Shown one piece after another: positions 8,127 to 15,998 of a stretch of DNA of 18,748 nt (the first letter of the stretch is position 1; the number at the start of each line of letters is the position of its first letter). Source of the DNA: an uncultured beta proteobacterium. Lineage in GTDB: Bacteria; Pseudomonadota; Gammaproteobacteria; Burkholderiales; Burkholderiaceae. A program made the position numbers and the translations under genes. The notes beneath the pieces were generated by a model. That model did no database searches and was not told the origin of the DNA. It worked only from the letters and a program-made list of their open reading frames with translations. Location of the stretch: contig CAIMXN010000020.1 of NCBI GenBank assembly GCA_903845455.1, positions 1 through 18,748 of the forward strand, read 5' to 3'.

Positions 8127-8920
8127 ATCAGGTCATAACTCCGCTGACAAATAAAATCCTTGAAGCGCATCAACTCACAATGCGTTTTGGAGGGGTTACA
8201 GCATTAGATGCATTAGATCTGCATGTGAATGAGGGCGAGGTTCTAGGTCTTTTAGGCCCCAATGGGTCTGGCAAGACAACCTTCTTTAATGTGATCACAG
8301 GGCTTTATCACGCTAGCTCAGGAAAGGTTACTTTTCGGAACAAGGATCTGACAGGTGCCAGTGCGCAAGCGGTATATCGCGAGGCCATTACTCGCACTTT
8401 CCAGCGCTCACGCTTATCTTTGCCTTTAACCGTGTTTGACAATATAGCCATTGGCGATAATCGCCGCTTAAATACGGGTCTGATTTTTAATTTATTTCAG
8501 CGTGATCGGTTTAAGCAGGAGTATGAGAAAGTGGTGGAGCAGGTAAATACACTGCTAGTGACTTTTAATCCAAAATTAGCCAGCAAAATTTTTGAGCCTG
8601 TAGCTAGTTTGTCAATGATTGATCGCCGCCGTATTGAAATTTGTCGTGCGCTCATTAGCGAGCCTGATCTCTTGTTATTAGATGAGCCTTCTGCGGGGAT
8701 GACTCATGATGAGACTGCCGAAGTGATGGATGACATCTTGCAAGTACGGGGAAAAATTAAACCCTTTACGATTGTTCTGATAGAGCATGAGATGGGATTG
8801 ATACAACGAATGACTGAGCGTTGTATTGTGCTCAATTATGGTAAAAAAATCGCTGAAGGTACTTACGATGAGATTGTGAATAATCGTGAAGTGCAAGTGG
8901 CTTACTTGGGGCAGGAGTGA
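8123..8920 (+). CDS. LivG-type ABC ATPase with atypical signature motif
   Basis: This 265-residue cytoplasmic ATPase has Walker A GPNGSGKT (residues 45-52), a Q-loop glutamine at RTFQ (94), Walker B LLLLDEP (183-189), the PSAGMTHDE continuation and switch histidine H222 (LIEHEM). The LivG insertion between Walker A and the signature is present. The odd part is the signature. Where LivG proteins normally read LSYGQ or LSGGQ, this one reads LSMID (163-167, bases 8609-8623), followed by an otherwise normal RRRIEICRALISEP. The glycine that contacts ATP bound by the partner subunit is therefore missing. The frame is intact and all other motifs are good, so this looks like a subfamily trait and not decay. 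It overlaps its upstream neighbour by 4 nt. Confidence 0.93.
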   Translation: MNQVITPLTNKILEAHQLTMRFGGVTALDALDLHVNEGEVLGLLGPNGSGKTTFFNVITGLYHASSGKVTFRNKDLTGASAQAVYREAITRTFQRSRLSLPLTVFDNIAIGDNRRLNTGLIFNLFQRDRFKQEYEKVVEQVNTLLVTFNPKLASKIFEPVASLSMIDRRRIEICRALISEPDLLLLDEPSAGMTHDETAEVMDDILQVRGKIKPFTIVLIEHEMGLIQRMTERCIVLNYGKKIAEGTYDEIVNNREVQVAYLGQE

Positions 8921-8922
8921 TG

Positions 8923-9630
8923 ATGGCCTTATTAGAAATTCAGCATATTTATACTGCTTATGATCGTATTGATGTCTTAGAGGATGTCTCGATCGAAGTT
9001 CCTAAAGGGGAAATTACCTGTATTTTGGGCGCAAATGGTGCGGGTAAATCAACCTTAATCCGTTCAATTTTGGGTTTGACTCCTGCCAATCGAGGCAGGA
9101 TTATTTTTAATAGCGCCGAAATCACCAACTTGCCATCCCATCGGATTATTGAGAGAGGAATCGCTTGCGTACCAGAGGGTCGTCGGGTGTTTCCACGCAT
9201 GACAGTCGATGAAAATCTCTCAGCTGGCGCCTATTTGGTGAAAGATAAGAAGGTGATTGCAGAGCGTCGCGAGCATGTTAGGCAACTTTTTCCTCGTTTA
9301 GCAGAGCGGTCAACCCAGCTTGCAGGAACGATGTCGGGTGGTGAACAAGCCATGATAGCGATTGGGCGTAGCTTGATGAGCTCCCCTGAGCTCTTAATTT
9401 TTGATGAGCCTTCTTTGGGCTTATCTCCCTTGTTTGTAAAAGAAAACTTTAAGATTATTAAAGATATCAATCAAATGGGAACTACCGTATTACTGGTTGA
9501 GCAAAACGTACGCCAAACACTGGCTATTGCCCATCATGGTTATGTGATTTCTCAGGGGCAGGTCGTAGCTCAAGGAAGTGCTATAGAGTTAGCTGAAAAT
9601 GCCGAAGTTCAAGCCGCTTATTTTGGATAA
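8923..9630 (+). CDS. LivF-type ABC ATPase
   Basis: This is the second ATPase subunit, 235 residues from the chosen start. Motifs: Walker A GANGAGKS (residues 36-43), the LivF mark VPEGRRVFPRMTVDENL (83-99), signature MSGGEQ (137-142), Walker B LLIFDEP (157-163) and SLGLSPL. The switch position reads LVEQNV, with glutamine where other ABC ATPases have histidine; this is usual in LivF. Possible starts are GTG 8917, ATG 8920 and ATG 8923. AGGAG at 8913-8917 best fits ATG 8923 with a 5-nt gap. The ribosome-binding site sits inside the end of the LivG-type gene, so the two are translationally linked. Confidence 0.93.
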   Translation: MALLEIQHIYTAYDRIDVLEDVSIEVPKGEITCILGANGAGKSTLIRSILGLTPANRGRIIFNSAEITNLPSHRIIERGIACVPEGRRVFPRMTVDENLSAGAYLVKDKKVIAERREHVRQLFPRLAERSTQLAGTMSGGEQAMIAIGRSLMSSPELLIFDEPSLGLSPLFVKENFKIIKDINQMGTTVLLVEQNVRQTLAIAHHGYVISQGQVVAQGSAIELAENAEVQAAYFG

Positions 9631-9637
9631 ATTAAAT

Positions 9638-10783
9638 ATGACTATGACTATTCCGAATCCAGTTGAACTGACTCAAGAGTTAATTCGCTTTAATACGATT
9701 AATCCGCCGGGTAACGAAGATCAAATTTGTGACTATCTTTCTAGCCTCCTCGAATCAGCGGGTTACGAATGTCGCAAAATTGAATTTGCGCCACGGCGTA
9801 CTAGCTTGGTAGCCAAGATTGGCGCCTGTAGCCAAACTCAACCGAGCATTTGTTTTACGGGTCATGTGGATGTGGTCCCTCTAGGTGCACGTCATTGGAC
9901 TCACGAACCTTTTGCAGGGGTGATTGAGGACGGCAAGCTGTATGGGCGAGGCTCCAGCGATATGAAGAGTGGTGTAGCCGCATTTGTGGTTGCGGCAATG
10001 CAGATGGCGCAAAAGGCAAAAGATGGTCCAGGCATTAGCTTGATTATTACTGCGGGTGAGGAAACAGGTTGCGAGGGTGCATTTCATATCGCTGCTAGTA
10101 AAGGTATTTTAGATTTTCTGGGCCCCGCAGGTTGTTTTGTAGTTGCTGAACCCACTGCTAATGAGCCCTTATTGGGTCACAAGGGTGCGTATTGGCTAAG
10201 GGCAAGGACAGAAGGAATTACAGCGCACGGATCAATGCCTGAGCGTGGAGACAATGCTTTTTATAAATTAGCCAAAGCAGCTTTAGTCCTTGAAAAATTT
10301 ACATTTGATACACCAACTCATCCATTAATGGGACAGGGCACTTTGAATGTGGGTACCGCGAAAGCAGGGATTAACATTAACTCAGTTCCTGATGCAGCTG
10401 AAATGACTTTGGATATCCGTACGGTCTCTGGCCAGAGCCATTCTTACATCTATGGCTGTCTCTGTAAGGCCCTTGGCCCAGAGATAGAGTTAGATACCAT
10501 TATCGATATTGAGGGTGTCTTCACGCCCGCTAACGATCCTTGGATGAGTTCAGTCTTTGAGCGCTGCACACAGATGAACGGCGTTCGCCCAGTAGATAAA
10601 ACAGTCTCCTACTTTAGCGATGCATCCGCTTTAAAGCCTGTCATCGGCAATCCGCCGACAGTTATTTTGGGACCAGGTCAGCCGGAAATGGCTCACCAAA
10701 CGAATGAATTTTGCTATACCCAAAAAATTATTGATGCTACCCAACTGTTTTCTAATTTAATTCTTGATTGGCAATTAACTTAG
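9638..10783 (+). CDS. M20-family metallohydrolase (ArgE/DapE/deacylase-like)
   Basis: This 381-residue zinc-dependent amidohydrolase should cleave an N-acyl, carbamoyl or peptide bond in the cytoplasm. All M20 residues can be placed: metal ligands H76 (GHVDVVPLG, with D78), D108 (GRGSSDMKSG), E142 (catalytic E141, AGEETGCEG), E171 (VVAEPTANEP) and H353 (PEMAHQTNEF). H197 in ITAHGSMPERG marks the lid/dimerisation domain (about 178-290). The frame is open from 9599 inside the previous gene, but family sequence begins at MTIPNPVELTQELIRF, so ATG 9638 (or 9644) is the real start. Its place between an ABC importer and an amidase suggests that it processes the imported compound. ArgE, DapE or carboxypeptidase roles cannot be told apart by eye. 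Confidence 0.9.
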   Translation: MTMTIPNPVELTQELIRFNTINPPGNEDQICDYLSSLLESAGYECRKIEFAPRRTSLVAKIGACSQTQPSICFTGHVDVVPLGARHWTHEPFAGVIEDGKLYGRGSSDMKSGVAAFVVAAMQMAQKAKDGPGISLIITAGEETGCEGAFHIAASKGILDFLGPAGCFVVAEPTANEPLLGHKGAYWLRARTEGITAHGSMPERGDNAFYKLAKAALVLEKFTFDTPTHPLMGQGTLNVGTAKAGININSVPDAAEMTLDIRTVSGQSHSYIYGCLCKALGPEIELDTIIDIEGVFTPANDPWMSSVFERCTQMNGVRPVDKTVSYFSDASALKPVIGNPPTVILGPGQPEMAHQTNEFCYTQKIIDATQLFSNLILDWQLT

Positions 10784-10796
10784 TGAGAGATATTTG

Positions 10797-12095
10797 ATGG
10801 AAAAAAGTATTGGCCTGATTCCAGCATGCAAGTTCATTCAATCAAAAGAGCTTGACCCAAAAGTTTTGCTTACGCATTCGTTTGAATTAGCAAATAAGCT
10901 AGAGCCCCAGCTCAAATCTTTTGTGACACGATCTGATTTTGACTCTTTGTTAAAACAACTGAAATCGGGACCTCTGTCTGGCATTCCTATTGGCATTAAA
11001 GATATTATTGCTACGCTTGATTTACCGACCACAAATGGCTCTCCAATCTACAAGGGGCATATGCCAAATGAAGATGCTGAGATCGTTAAAAAAATTCGTA
11101 ATCTTGGTGGAGTTATTTTTGGTAAAACAGTAACAACCCAATTTGCTTGGCGCACACCTGGCCCCACCACCAATCCTTTTAATCCGGCGCATACTCCTGG
11201 AGGTTCCTCAAGTGGGTCTGCAGCTGCTGTGGCTGCTGGAATCGTGCCATTGGCCTTAGGTACGCAGACAGTTGGATCTATTATTCGGCCTGCAGCCTTT
11301 TGTGGGGTGGTAGGTTTTAAGCCTAGCTATGGCGCAGTTTCAAAAGTAGGTGTCCACCCACTTTCATATTCCTTGGACCATATTGGCTTTTTTGCTCGCT
11401 CAGTGGATGATGTGGCGTATGCGTTTCAGCTTCTTAAAAATGACCAATCATTGCAAGCTGAAGAAATTGCTATCCCCAATTTGGAATTAAATGCTGACAA
11501 CACCATTTTAGAATTCCAGTCACCCAAGATCGCCTTGCTAGAAACTCCTTTCGACGACTTATTGAGCGCTGAGCAGCAAGAGCTCATGAGTTTGGCTATT
11601 CTCAATCTGGAAAAGCATGGCGCAGTGATTAAGAAGTTGCAGCTGCCTAATGAGTATTGGGATGCCATTCAATCTTTACATCTCATTATGGAAGTTGAGG
11701 CGGCACGGATCCATAGTGAGCACATGCTCCACTCCTCTGAATTATTGTGTCCCAATATCAAAGATCTAGCAGAAAAGGGTCTAAAGCATGCTACTAAAGA
11801 TTATGAGAACGCATTAATTTTGCAACAGAAATTACGTCAATCTATAGGAGATTTCTTTCAAGTGTTTGATGCGCTATTCACTGCCCCAGCAACTGGCGAA
11901 GCGCCAAAAGGTTTGGAGTGGACTGGAGATCCCATTTTTTGTGCATTGGCAAGTTTCTTAGGGACGCCATCTATTGCTGTACCAGTAGGCAAATCTAAAA
12001 ATGGGCTTCCGCTTGGCATTCAGTTAATTGGGGGCTATAAAGATGACGCTAAGCTACTCAGCATCGCTAAATTCGCCGAGAATGCCTTCATTTAA
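10797..12095 (+). CDS. Amidase-signature family hydrolase
   Basis: This 432-residue protein hydrolyses an amide (or related C-N bond) to an acid and ammonia or an amine. The Ser-cisSer-Lys triad is complete: K68 in GIPIGIKDII, S137 in the glycine/serine-rich HTPGGSSSGSAAAV, and nucleophile S161 in TVGSIIRPAAFCGVVGFKP, 24 residues after S137 as the family requires. The C-terminal part (GLEWTGDPIFCALASFLGTPSIAVPVG) also fits. A TTG at 10794 is in frame, but ATG 10797 has GAGAGA (10785-10790) at a good distance and is preferred. It lies 13 nt after the M20 gene. It resembles stand-alone amidases and not GatA, because there is no gatB/gatC nearby. The substrate is unknown. Confidence 0.92.
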   Translation: MEKSIGLIPACKFIQSKELDPKVLLTHSFELANKLEPQLKSFVTRSDFDSLLKQLKSGPLSGIPIGIKDIIATLDLPTTNGSPIYKGHMPNEDAEIVKKIRNLGGVIFGKTVTTQFAWRTPGPTTNPFNPAHTPGGSSSGSAAAVAAGIVPLALGTQTVGSIIRPAAFCGVVGFKPSYGAVSKVGVHPLSYSLDHIGFFARSVDDVAYAFQLLKNDQSLQAEEIAIPNLELNADNTILEFQSPKIALLETPFDDLLSAEQQELMSLAILNLEKHGAVIKKLQLPNEYWDAIQSLHLIMEVEAARIHSEHMLHSSELLCPNIKDLAEKGLKHATKDYENALILQQKLRQSIGDFFQVFDALFTAPATGEAPKGLEWTGDPIFCALASFLGTPSIAVPVGKSKNGLPLGIQLIGGYKDDAKLLSIAKFAENAFI

Positions 12096-12135
12096 ATTCT
12101 TTTAATCTGAGAGTAAGAATAAATAAGGACATAAA

Positions 12136-13179
12136 ATGAGTTATCCCACGGTAAAAGTTGCTGCTGCTCACGCTGCTCCTGTCTATATGGATAAGGGTGC
12201 CACAACCCAAAAAGCGCTTGCTATTATTGAAGAGGCCGCCAAAAATGGCGCGGAGTTAGTCGCATTTCCAGAATCGTTTATTCCAGGGTTCCCAGTTTGG
12301 ACAGCTTTATGGGCGCCAATCTATAACCATGAGTGGTTTAAGCGTATGGCTGAGAATAGTATTCGCATTGATGGCCCTGAAATTGCATTGATCAGCGCAA
12401 CAGCAAAACGTCTGGGGGTAATTGTCTCGCTGGGTTTTAGTGAGGCAACACCAATTAGTGTGGGCTGTCTTTGGAATTCCAACATCATTATTGGTGCTGA
12501 TGGCAAGCTTTTGGTGCACCATCGAAAACTCGTTCCTACTTTTTATGAAAAGCTAGTTTGGTCATCTGGTGATGGCTTTGGTTTAAGGGTTGCTGATACG
12601 AAGATTGGTAAGATTGGCGCTCTCATTTGTGGCGAGAATACGAATCCCTTGGCGAGATATGCGTTGGCTGCGGAAGGTGAGCAAATTCATATTTCTGCTT
12701 GGCCAGCAATTTGGCCAACTCGTAAGCCAGGTGTGCAAAACTTTGATAATGTTGCTGCCAATAAAATTCGTGCAGGCGGTGTTTCCTTCGAAAATAAAGC
12801 CTTTGGAATTCTGTGTTCAGGATTTATGGATAGCGTCATGTTTGATGCTTTAAGTGCCGGAGCTGATCCCGCTGCACTTGAGGTCTTAGAAAAATCACCT
12901 AGAGCAGCAACGATGTTTCTTGACCCTACTGGGGCAGCCCTTGGCGATATGCTCCAAAAAGAGGAAGGGATTGCATATGCCAGCTTTAATCTTAATGACT
13001 GTGTTGAGCCAAAACAGTTTCACGATATTGTCGGTTATTACAATCGCTTTGATGTCTTTGACGTCAGTATTAATCGACGTCGCATTACCCCAGCAACATT
13101 TATTGACGATATTGGCTACTCACTGGATTCACCCGAGGCGGTGACTGCTGCCGAGGCAATTATTAAAAGACAGCAATAG
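12136..13179 (+). CDS. Nitrilase (carbon-nitrogen hydrolase superfamily)
   Basis: This 347-residue enzyme should convert an organic nitrile to the carboxylic acid and ammonia. The Glu-Lys-Cys triad is complete: E46 in FPESFIPGFP, K131 in HHRKLVPTFYEK and nucleophile C165 in LICGENTNPLARYAL; E138 supplies the extra glutamate common in the family. The motif around the cysteine (GENTNPLARYALAAEGEQIHIS) and the AWPAIWPTR segment are those of true nitrilases/cyanide-type branches, not of the carbamoylase or Nit branches. The length also fits aliphatic, aromatic or arylacetonitrile nitrilases. ATG 12136 has AAGGA at 12125-12129. It lies 40 nt after the amidase in the same presumed operon, so both hydrolases could act in turn or on related nitriles and amides. 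Confidence 0.92.
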   Translation: MSYPTVKVAAAHAAPVYMDKGATTQKALAIIEEAAKNGAELVAFPESFIPGFPVWTALWAPIYNHEWFKRMAENSIRIDGPEIALISATAKRLGVIVSLGFSEATPISVGCLWNSNIIIGADGKLLVHHRKLVPTFYEKLVWSSGDGFGLRVADTKIGKIGALICGENTNPLARYALAAEGEQIHISAWPAIWPTRKPGVQNFDNVAANKIRAGGVSFENKAFGILCSGFMDSVMFDALSAGADPAALEVLEKSPRAATMFLDPTGAALGDMLQKEEGIAYASFNLNDCVEPKQFHDIVGYYNRFDVFDVSINRRRITPATFIDDIGYSLDSPEAVTAAEAIIKRQQ

Positions 13180-13188
13180 AGCCTAGGT

Positions 13189-15183
13189 ATGAAGTGGTTT
13201 GATTTATTCTACTTAAATGCAAGCCATCTTAAATTAGCATTGCGTCTTGATCGCTACCAATATCATTTTCTAAATTCAGGTATCCTGGCTATTGGCGGGA
13301 TTATCCCGATTATTTGCGGTCTTTACTTGCATGAATTAAGTTATAGCGTCAGTGCATTCATTGGGGCCTTACTGGTAGGGGTATACAACCCCGATGAGCC
13401 CCATCCTATTCTCATTAAAACTTTAGTGGGCACTCTTATTGGAGTAAGTGCTGGCGCAATCATTGGCTTATTAGTATCCGGCTCTTATCTATGGATTATT
13501 TTTTCATCGATAGGTGTGGCTGCGATCTGCGGCTATATTGGCGTCTTAGGACCCCATGCTGCTGTTATCGGAATATTAACCCTAGTGTCATTTTGTGTCT
13601 TTGCTGGAAAGCAGCCAATGACCAATATGGAACAAGTTTGGCACATGCTCTCTTTAATAGCAGGGGGTGTCTTGCAGTTAGTGATTGCACTACTAGCATC
13701 AAATCCTAAAACTTTTAAACCCTTACGCAGAAAGTTAAGTAATTGCTTTTGTATGCTGGGCAGTGCAGCTCAAGCAAAGCCCCTTAATTTGTTATTACCA
13801 ACTTTTATCACCCCTTTATTTCAGGTAAATAATGACATTCCATTTAGTGGTGCAGCCGGAAAAACGGCAAAGTGGTTACATGAGCTAGCTGATGACTGTG
13901 ACCTCGTTAGACTCAATTTAATTGAACTGTCCTACCAAATCGAAGTCGAAATAGATCCTAATAAAAAATTGCTATTAGAGGACTATTGCTGCTTTGTAGG
14001 CCAAAAATTGATAGCTTTAGGTAAGACAATCTCAGATCCAAAGTATCTCGCGTCTGTCGAGCAGATTAATAAAGCACCCAGTCTTAACAATAAGAATGAA
14101 TCTCTCCAGGCTTATGCTGAATATCTTGAGATTGAACGGGTACTGCAGAGAATCTACACGCAATTAAATCGACCTTTCCCAGTAGGCAAGCATTGTCAGA
14201 TAGCAAAACCATTGAGTCAGGATATTCATCCTTTTGAGGTAATGAAAGAGAAATTGACGATAGATAATATTTTTTTTCGTCATGCATTAAAGCTAGCCAT
14301 CATCATCCCAATAGCTTGGGTGCTAGGCTTTTTCTTACTAGGTGATAATCAATTTTGGGTGCCGTTAACGATAGCCTGGATCACTAAACCAGATTATGTA
14401 GGCACTGTACCCCGAATTCTGGCAAGGGTCTTAGGCACAATATTGGGCGTTGCTTTAGTAGTGCTGATACTTGCAGCGCTTCATCCCAGTCAGTGGACTA
14501 TAGTGGCACTTTGCTTTCTCGCAATTTTCACAATTTATACTTATTTATTCGTTAACTACGCTATTGCGGTTTCATTTATTACAGTAGTAGTTTTATTTTT
14601 ACTTGAAATCATTCAGCCACAGAATGAATATGCTGTTATTGAAGAGAGAGTATTTGCTACCTTACTTGGCGGAATCTTGGCTTTGATTGCTACCAATATT
14701 AAACCAATCTTTATTAGTGGAAAAATCATACCCAGCTTTCTGCATTTGCTAAATACCTGTAAAAATTATGTAGCCTTAGCTGTTTCTGACCCCAAAAATA
14801 TTCTTGATCATACGCGTGCGGTTAAAGCAGCACGTATAGAAACGATGGCAATCATTGAGAACGCCAAATCTGAACCGGATCAAATAAAAATACTCAGTAA
14901 TGAAACCGCTGAAAAAGTATTACTTTCAATCTTGGAAGGCATGTTTACTGTCATGAGCATCCAAACTAAGGCCCTTATGACAGGATCTCAATCGGAAATT
15001 GAGGCACATTTCCAAGATATTGAAGATGCACTGGATCTGTTGATTAATAGGTTTAATGGTCTGGCCAAAGGAATCGTGGTTGAAGATAATGGCGCCATGG
15101 AGCAGTTAGAAATAAAATCAAATAATCGCGCCATTGCATCTATTCGTAGAGCCTATAGCTATTTAGAGATTCGCACAGGATAG
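13189..15183 (+). CDS. FUSC-family inner-membrane protein (possible aromatic-acid exporter)
   Basis: This 664-residue protein has the two-halves plan of FUSC/YccS/AaeB-type proteins. The first membrane bundle lies at about residues 25-170 (GILAIGGIIPIICGLYL, TLIGVSAGAIIGLLV, MLSLIAGGVLQLVIALL). A soluble region follows (about 175-355), then a second bundle (about 360-505) with the family motif VPRILARVLGTILGV and a hydrophilic C-terminal tail. Characterised relatives export aromatic carboxylic acids or confer fusaric-acid resistance, but most members are uncharacterised. It starts 9 nt after the nitrilase stop and its stop overlaps the next reading frame, so it belongs to the operon. I infer a role in export or tolerance of an acid product. 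No membrane-fusion partner (AaeA/EmrA type) is in the operon, which is unusual for AaeB. Confidence 0.8.
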   Translation: MKWFDLFYLNASHLKLALRLDRYQYHFLNSGILAIGGIIPIICGLYLHELSYSVSAFIGALLVGVYNPDEPHPILIKTLVGTLIGVSAGAIIGLLVSGSYLWIIFSSIGVAAICGYIGVLGPHAAVIGILTLVSFCVFAGKQPMTNMEQVWHMLSLIAGGVLQLVIALLASNPKTFKPLRRKLSNCFCMLGSAAQAKPLNLLLPTFITPLFQVNNDIPFSGAAGKTAKWLHELADDCDLVRLNLIELSYQIEVEIDPNKKLLLEDYCCFVGQKLIALGKTISDPKYLASVEQINKAPSLNNKNESLQAYAEYLEIERVLQRIYTQLNRPFPVGKHCQIAKPLSQDIHPFEVMKEKLTIDNIFFRHALKLAIIIPIAWVLGFFLLGDNQFWVPLTIAWITKPDYVGTVPRILARVLGTILGVALVVLILAALHPSQWTIVALCFLAIFTIYTYLFVNYAIAVSFITVVVLFLLEIIQPQNEYAVIEERVFATLLGGILALIATNIKPIFISGKIIPSFLHLLNTCKNYVALAVSDPKNILDHTRAVKAARIETMAIIENAKSEPDQIKILSNETAEKVLLSILEGMFTVMSIQTKALMTGSQSEIEAHFQDIEDALDLLINRFNGLAKGIVVEDNGAMEQLEIKSNNRAIASIRRAYSYLEIRTG

Positions 15184-15188
15184 TGATC

Positions 15189-15824
15189 ATGCGAACCCCA
15201 TTAGATAGTGAATCAATGATACCCATTCTATATTCCTACCGTAGATGTCCCTATGCCATGAGGGCGCGGATGGCATTGCAATATGCAGGCATTCAAGTTG
15301 AGCACAGAGAAATTGCCTTAAATAATAAGCCGCACTCTATGCTGCTAGCATCACCCAAAGGAACCGTACCAGTATTGTGCGTTGCTGGCCTCATCCTTGA
15401 TGAAAGTTTAGATATCATGCATTGGGCATTAAGGAAGTCTGATCCAGATGATTGGGCGGTGGTGGATGAGACTATCTCCCAGGCTTGGATGATAAAAAAT
15501 GATGGACCATTTAAAGCGCTGTTAGACCAATACAAATATCCCAATCGCTATCCAAATCTTAATCAAGCGGAAGTTCTGAACGCTGCAAAAGAACTGATGC
15601 TAAAACCTATGGAGACTGCTTTGCAGTCTAGCGAGTATTTATTGGGAAATAAAATGACTTGGGTAGATGTGGCTATCTTTCCATTTATTAGGCAGTTTTC
15701 TATGGTCAATCAAGAACAGTTTGAGAAATTACCGTTTGCCTTGACTAAACAATGGCTAAATCAACATATTAAATCTGAGCTATTTAATTCAGTCATGCAT
15801 CAATATCCAAACTGGATAGATTGA
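15189..15824 (+). CDS. Glutathione S-transferase-fold protein
   Basis: This 211-residue soluble protein has an N-terminal thioredoxin-fold GST domain: ILYSYRRCPYAMRARMAL (a CPYA active-site region at the start of helix 1), then KGTVPVL with the cis-proline and LDESLDIMHWAL for glutathione binding. A helical C-terminal domain includes YLLGNKMTWVDVAIFPFIRQF. The Cys-Pro-Tyr-Ala site suggests a glutaredoxin-like or cysteine-type GST instead of a tyrosine/serine type. GTG 15183 is in frame, but ATG 15189 has AGGA (15177-15180) eight bases before it; ATG 15216 would also keep the whole fold. It is the last gene of the run. No convincing terminator follows; a weak CTCG/CGAG hairpin near 15833 lacks a T-tract. 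Confidence 0.82.
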   Translation: MRTPLDSESMIPILYSYRRCPYAMRARMALQYAGIQVEHREIALNNKPHSMLLASPKGTVPVLCVAGLILDESLDIMHWALRKSDPDDWAVVDETISQAWMIKNDGPFKALLDQYKYPNRYPNLNQAEVLNAAKELMLKPMETALQSSEYLLGNKMTWVDVAIFPFIRQFSMVNQEQFEKLPFALTKQWLNQHIKSELFNSVMHQYPNWID

Positions 15825-15856
15825 GTAGCAAGCTCGCAAAATGTTCGAGTTATGTA

Positions 15857-15946
15857 TGTTGTGTTGCACCATATTTAACTCCATCACCTAAAAAAGCTCA
15901 CCTAGGTATTGCGGTCAATGCTATTGGGCCTGGTCTGGTAGATTGA
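15857..15946 (+). pseudogene. Short remnant of a short-chain dehydrogenase-like gene
   Basis: The frame ending at TGA 15944-15946 reads HLGIAVNAIGPGLVD at its end, very close to the GIRVNAIxPGxVDT stretch that follows the catalytic YxxxK in short-chain dehydrogenases/reductases. Only this stretch is convincing; the residues before it are not. No start, cofactor site or YxxxK is present, so it cannot work. It is probably a scrap left when the toxin-antitoxin region replaced older sequence. The match is short and could be chance. Confidence 0.4.
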
Positions 15947-15960
15947 CTCGATTTAAAAAA

Positions 15961-15998
15961 TGTGTAATATATTACACAATTTATGCTATAGTATATTC
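15961..15998 (+). promoter_or_regulatory. Palindromic operator and extended -10 promoter of the XRE/AbiEii pair
   Basis: TGTGTAATATATTACACA at 15961-15978 is a perfect 18-bp palindrome, suited to a dimeric XRE repressor. TGCTATAGT at 15984-15992 is an extended -10 element (TGn plus TATAGT). Its expected start point, about 7 nt downstream, falls on the ATG at 15999, and no ribosome-binding site is seen, so the mRNA may be leaderless. The palindrome would sit at about -38 to -21, where a bound repressor blocks RNA polymerase. This fits autoregulation but is inference. A weaker alternative is TTGACT (15943-15948) with TAATAT (15965-15970). Confidence 0.6.

Noticed and set aside
9599..9637. ATG 9599 as start of the M20 hydrolase
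   Set aside because: The 13 extra residues overlap the end of the LivF-type gene and do not resemble M20 N-termini. ATG 9638 fits the family start.
15829..15853. Weak hairpin after the GST gene as operon terminator
   Set aside because: Only about six pairs with one G-T, and no T-tract follows. The operon end signal remains unidentified.
15960..15998. Upstream ATG 15960 as start of the XRE protein
   Set aside because: It would add 13 residues encoded by the operator palindrome and promoter. Helix-turn-helix similarity starts at ATG 15999.
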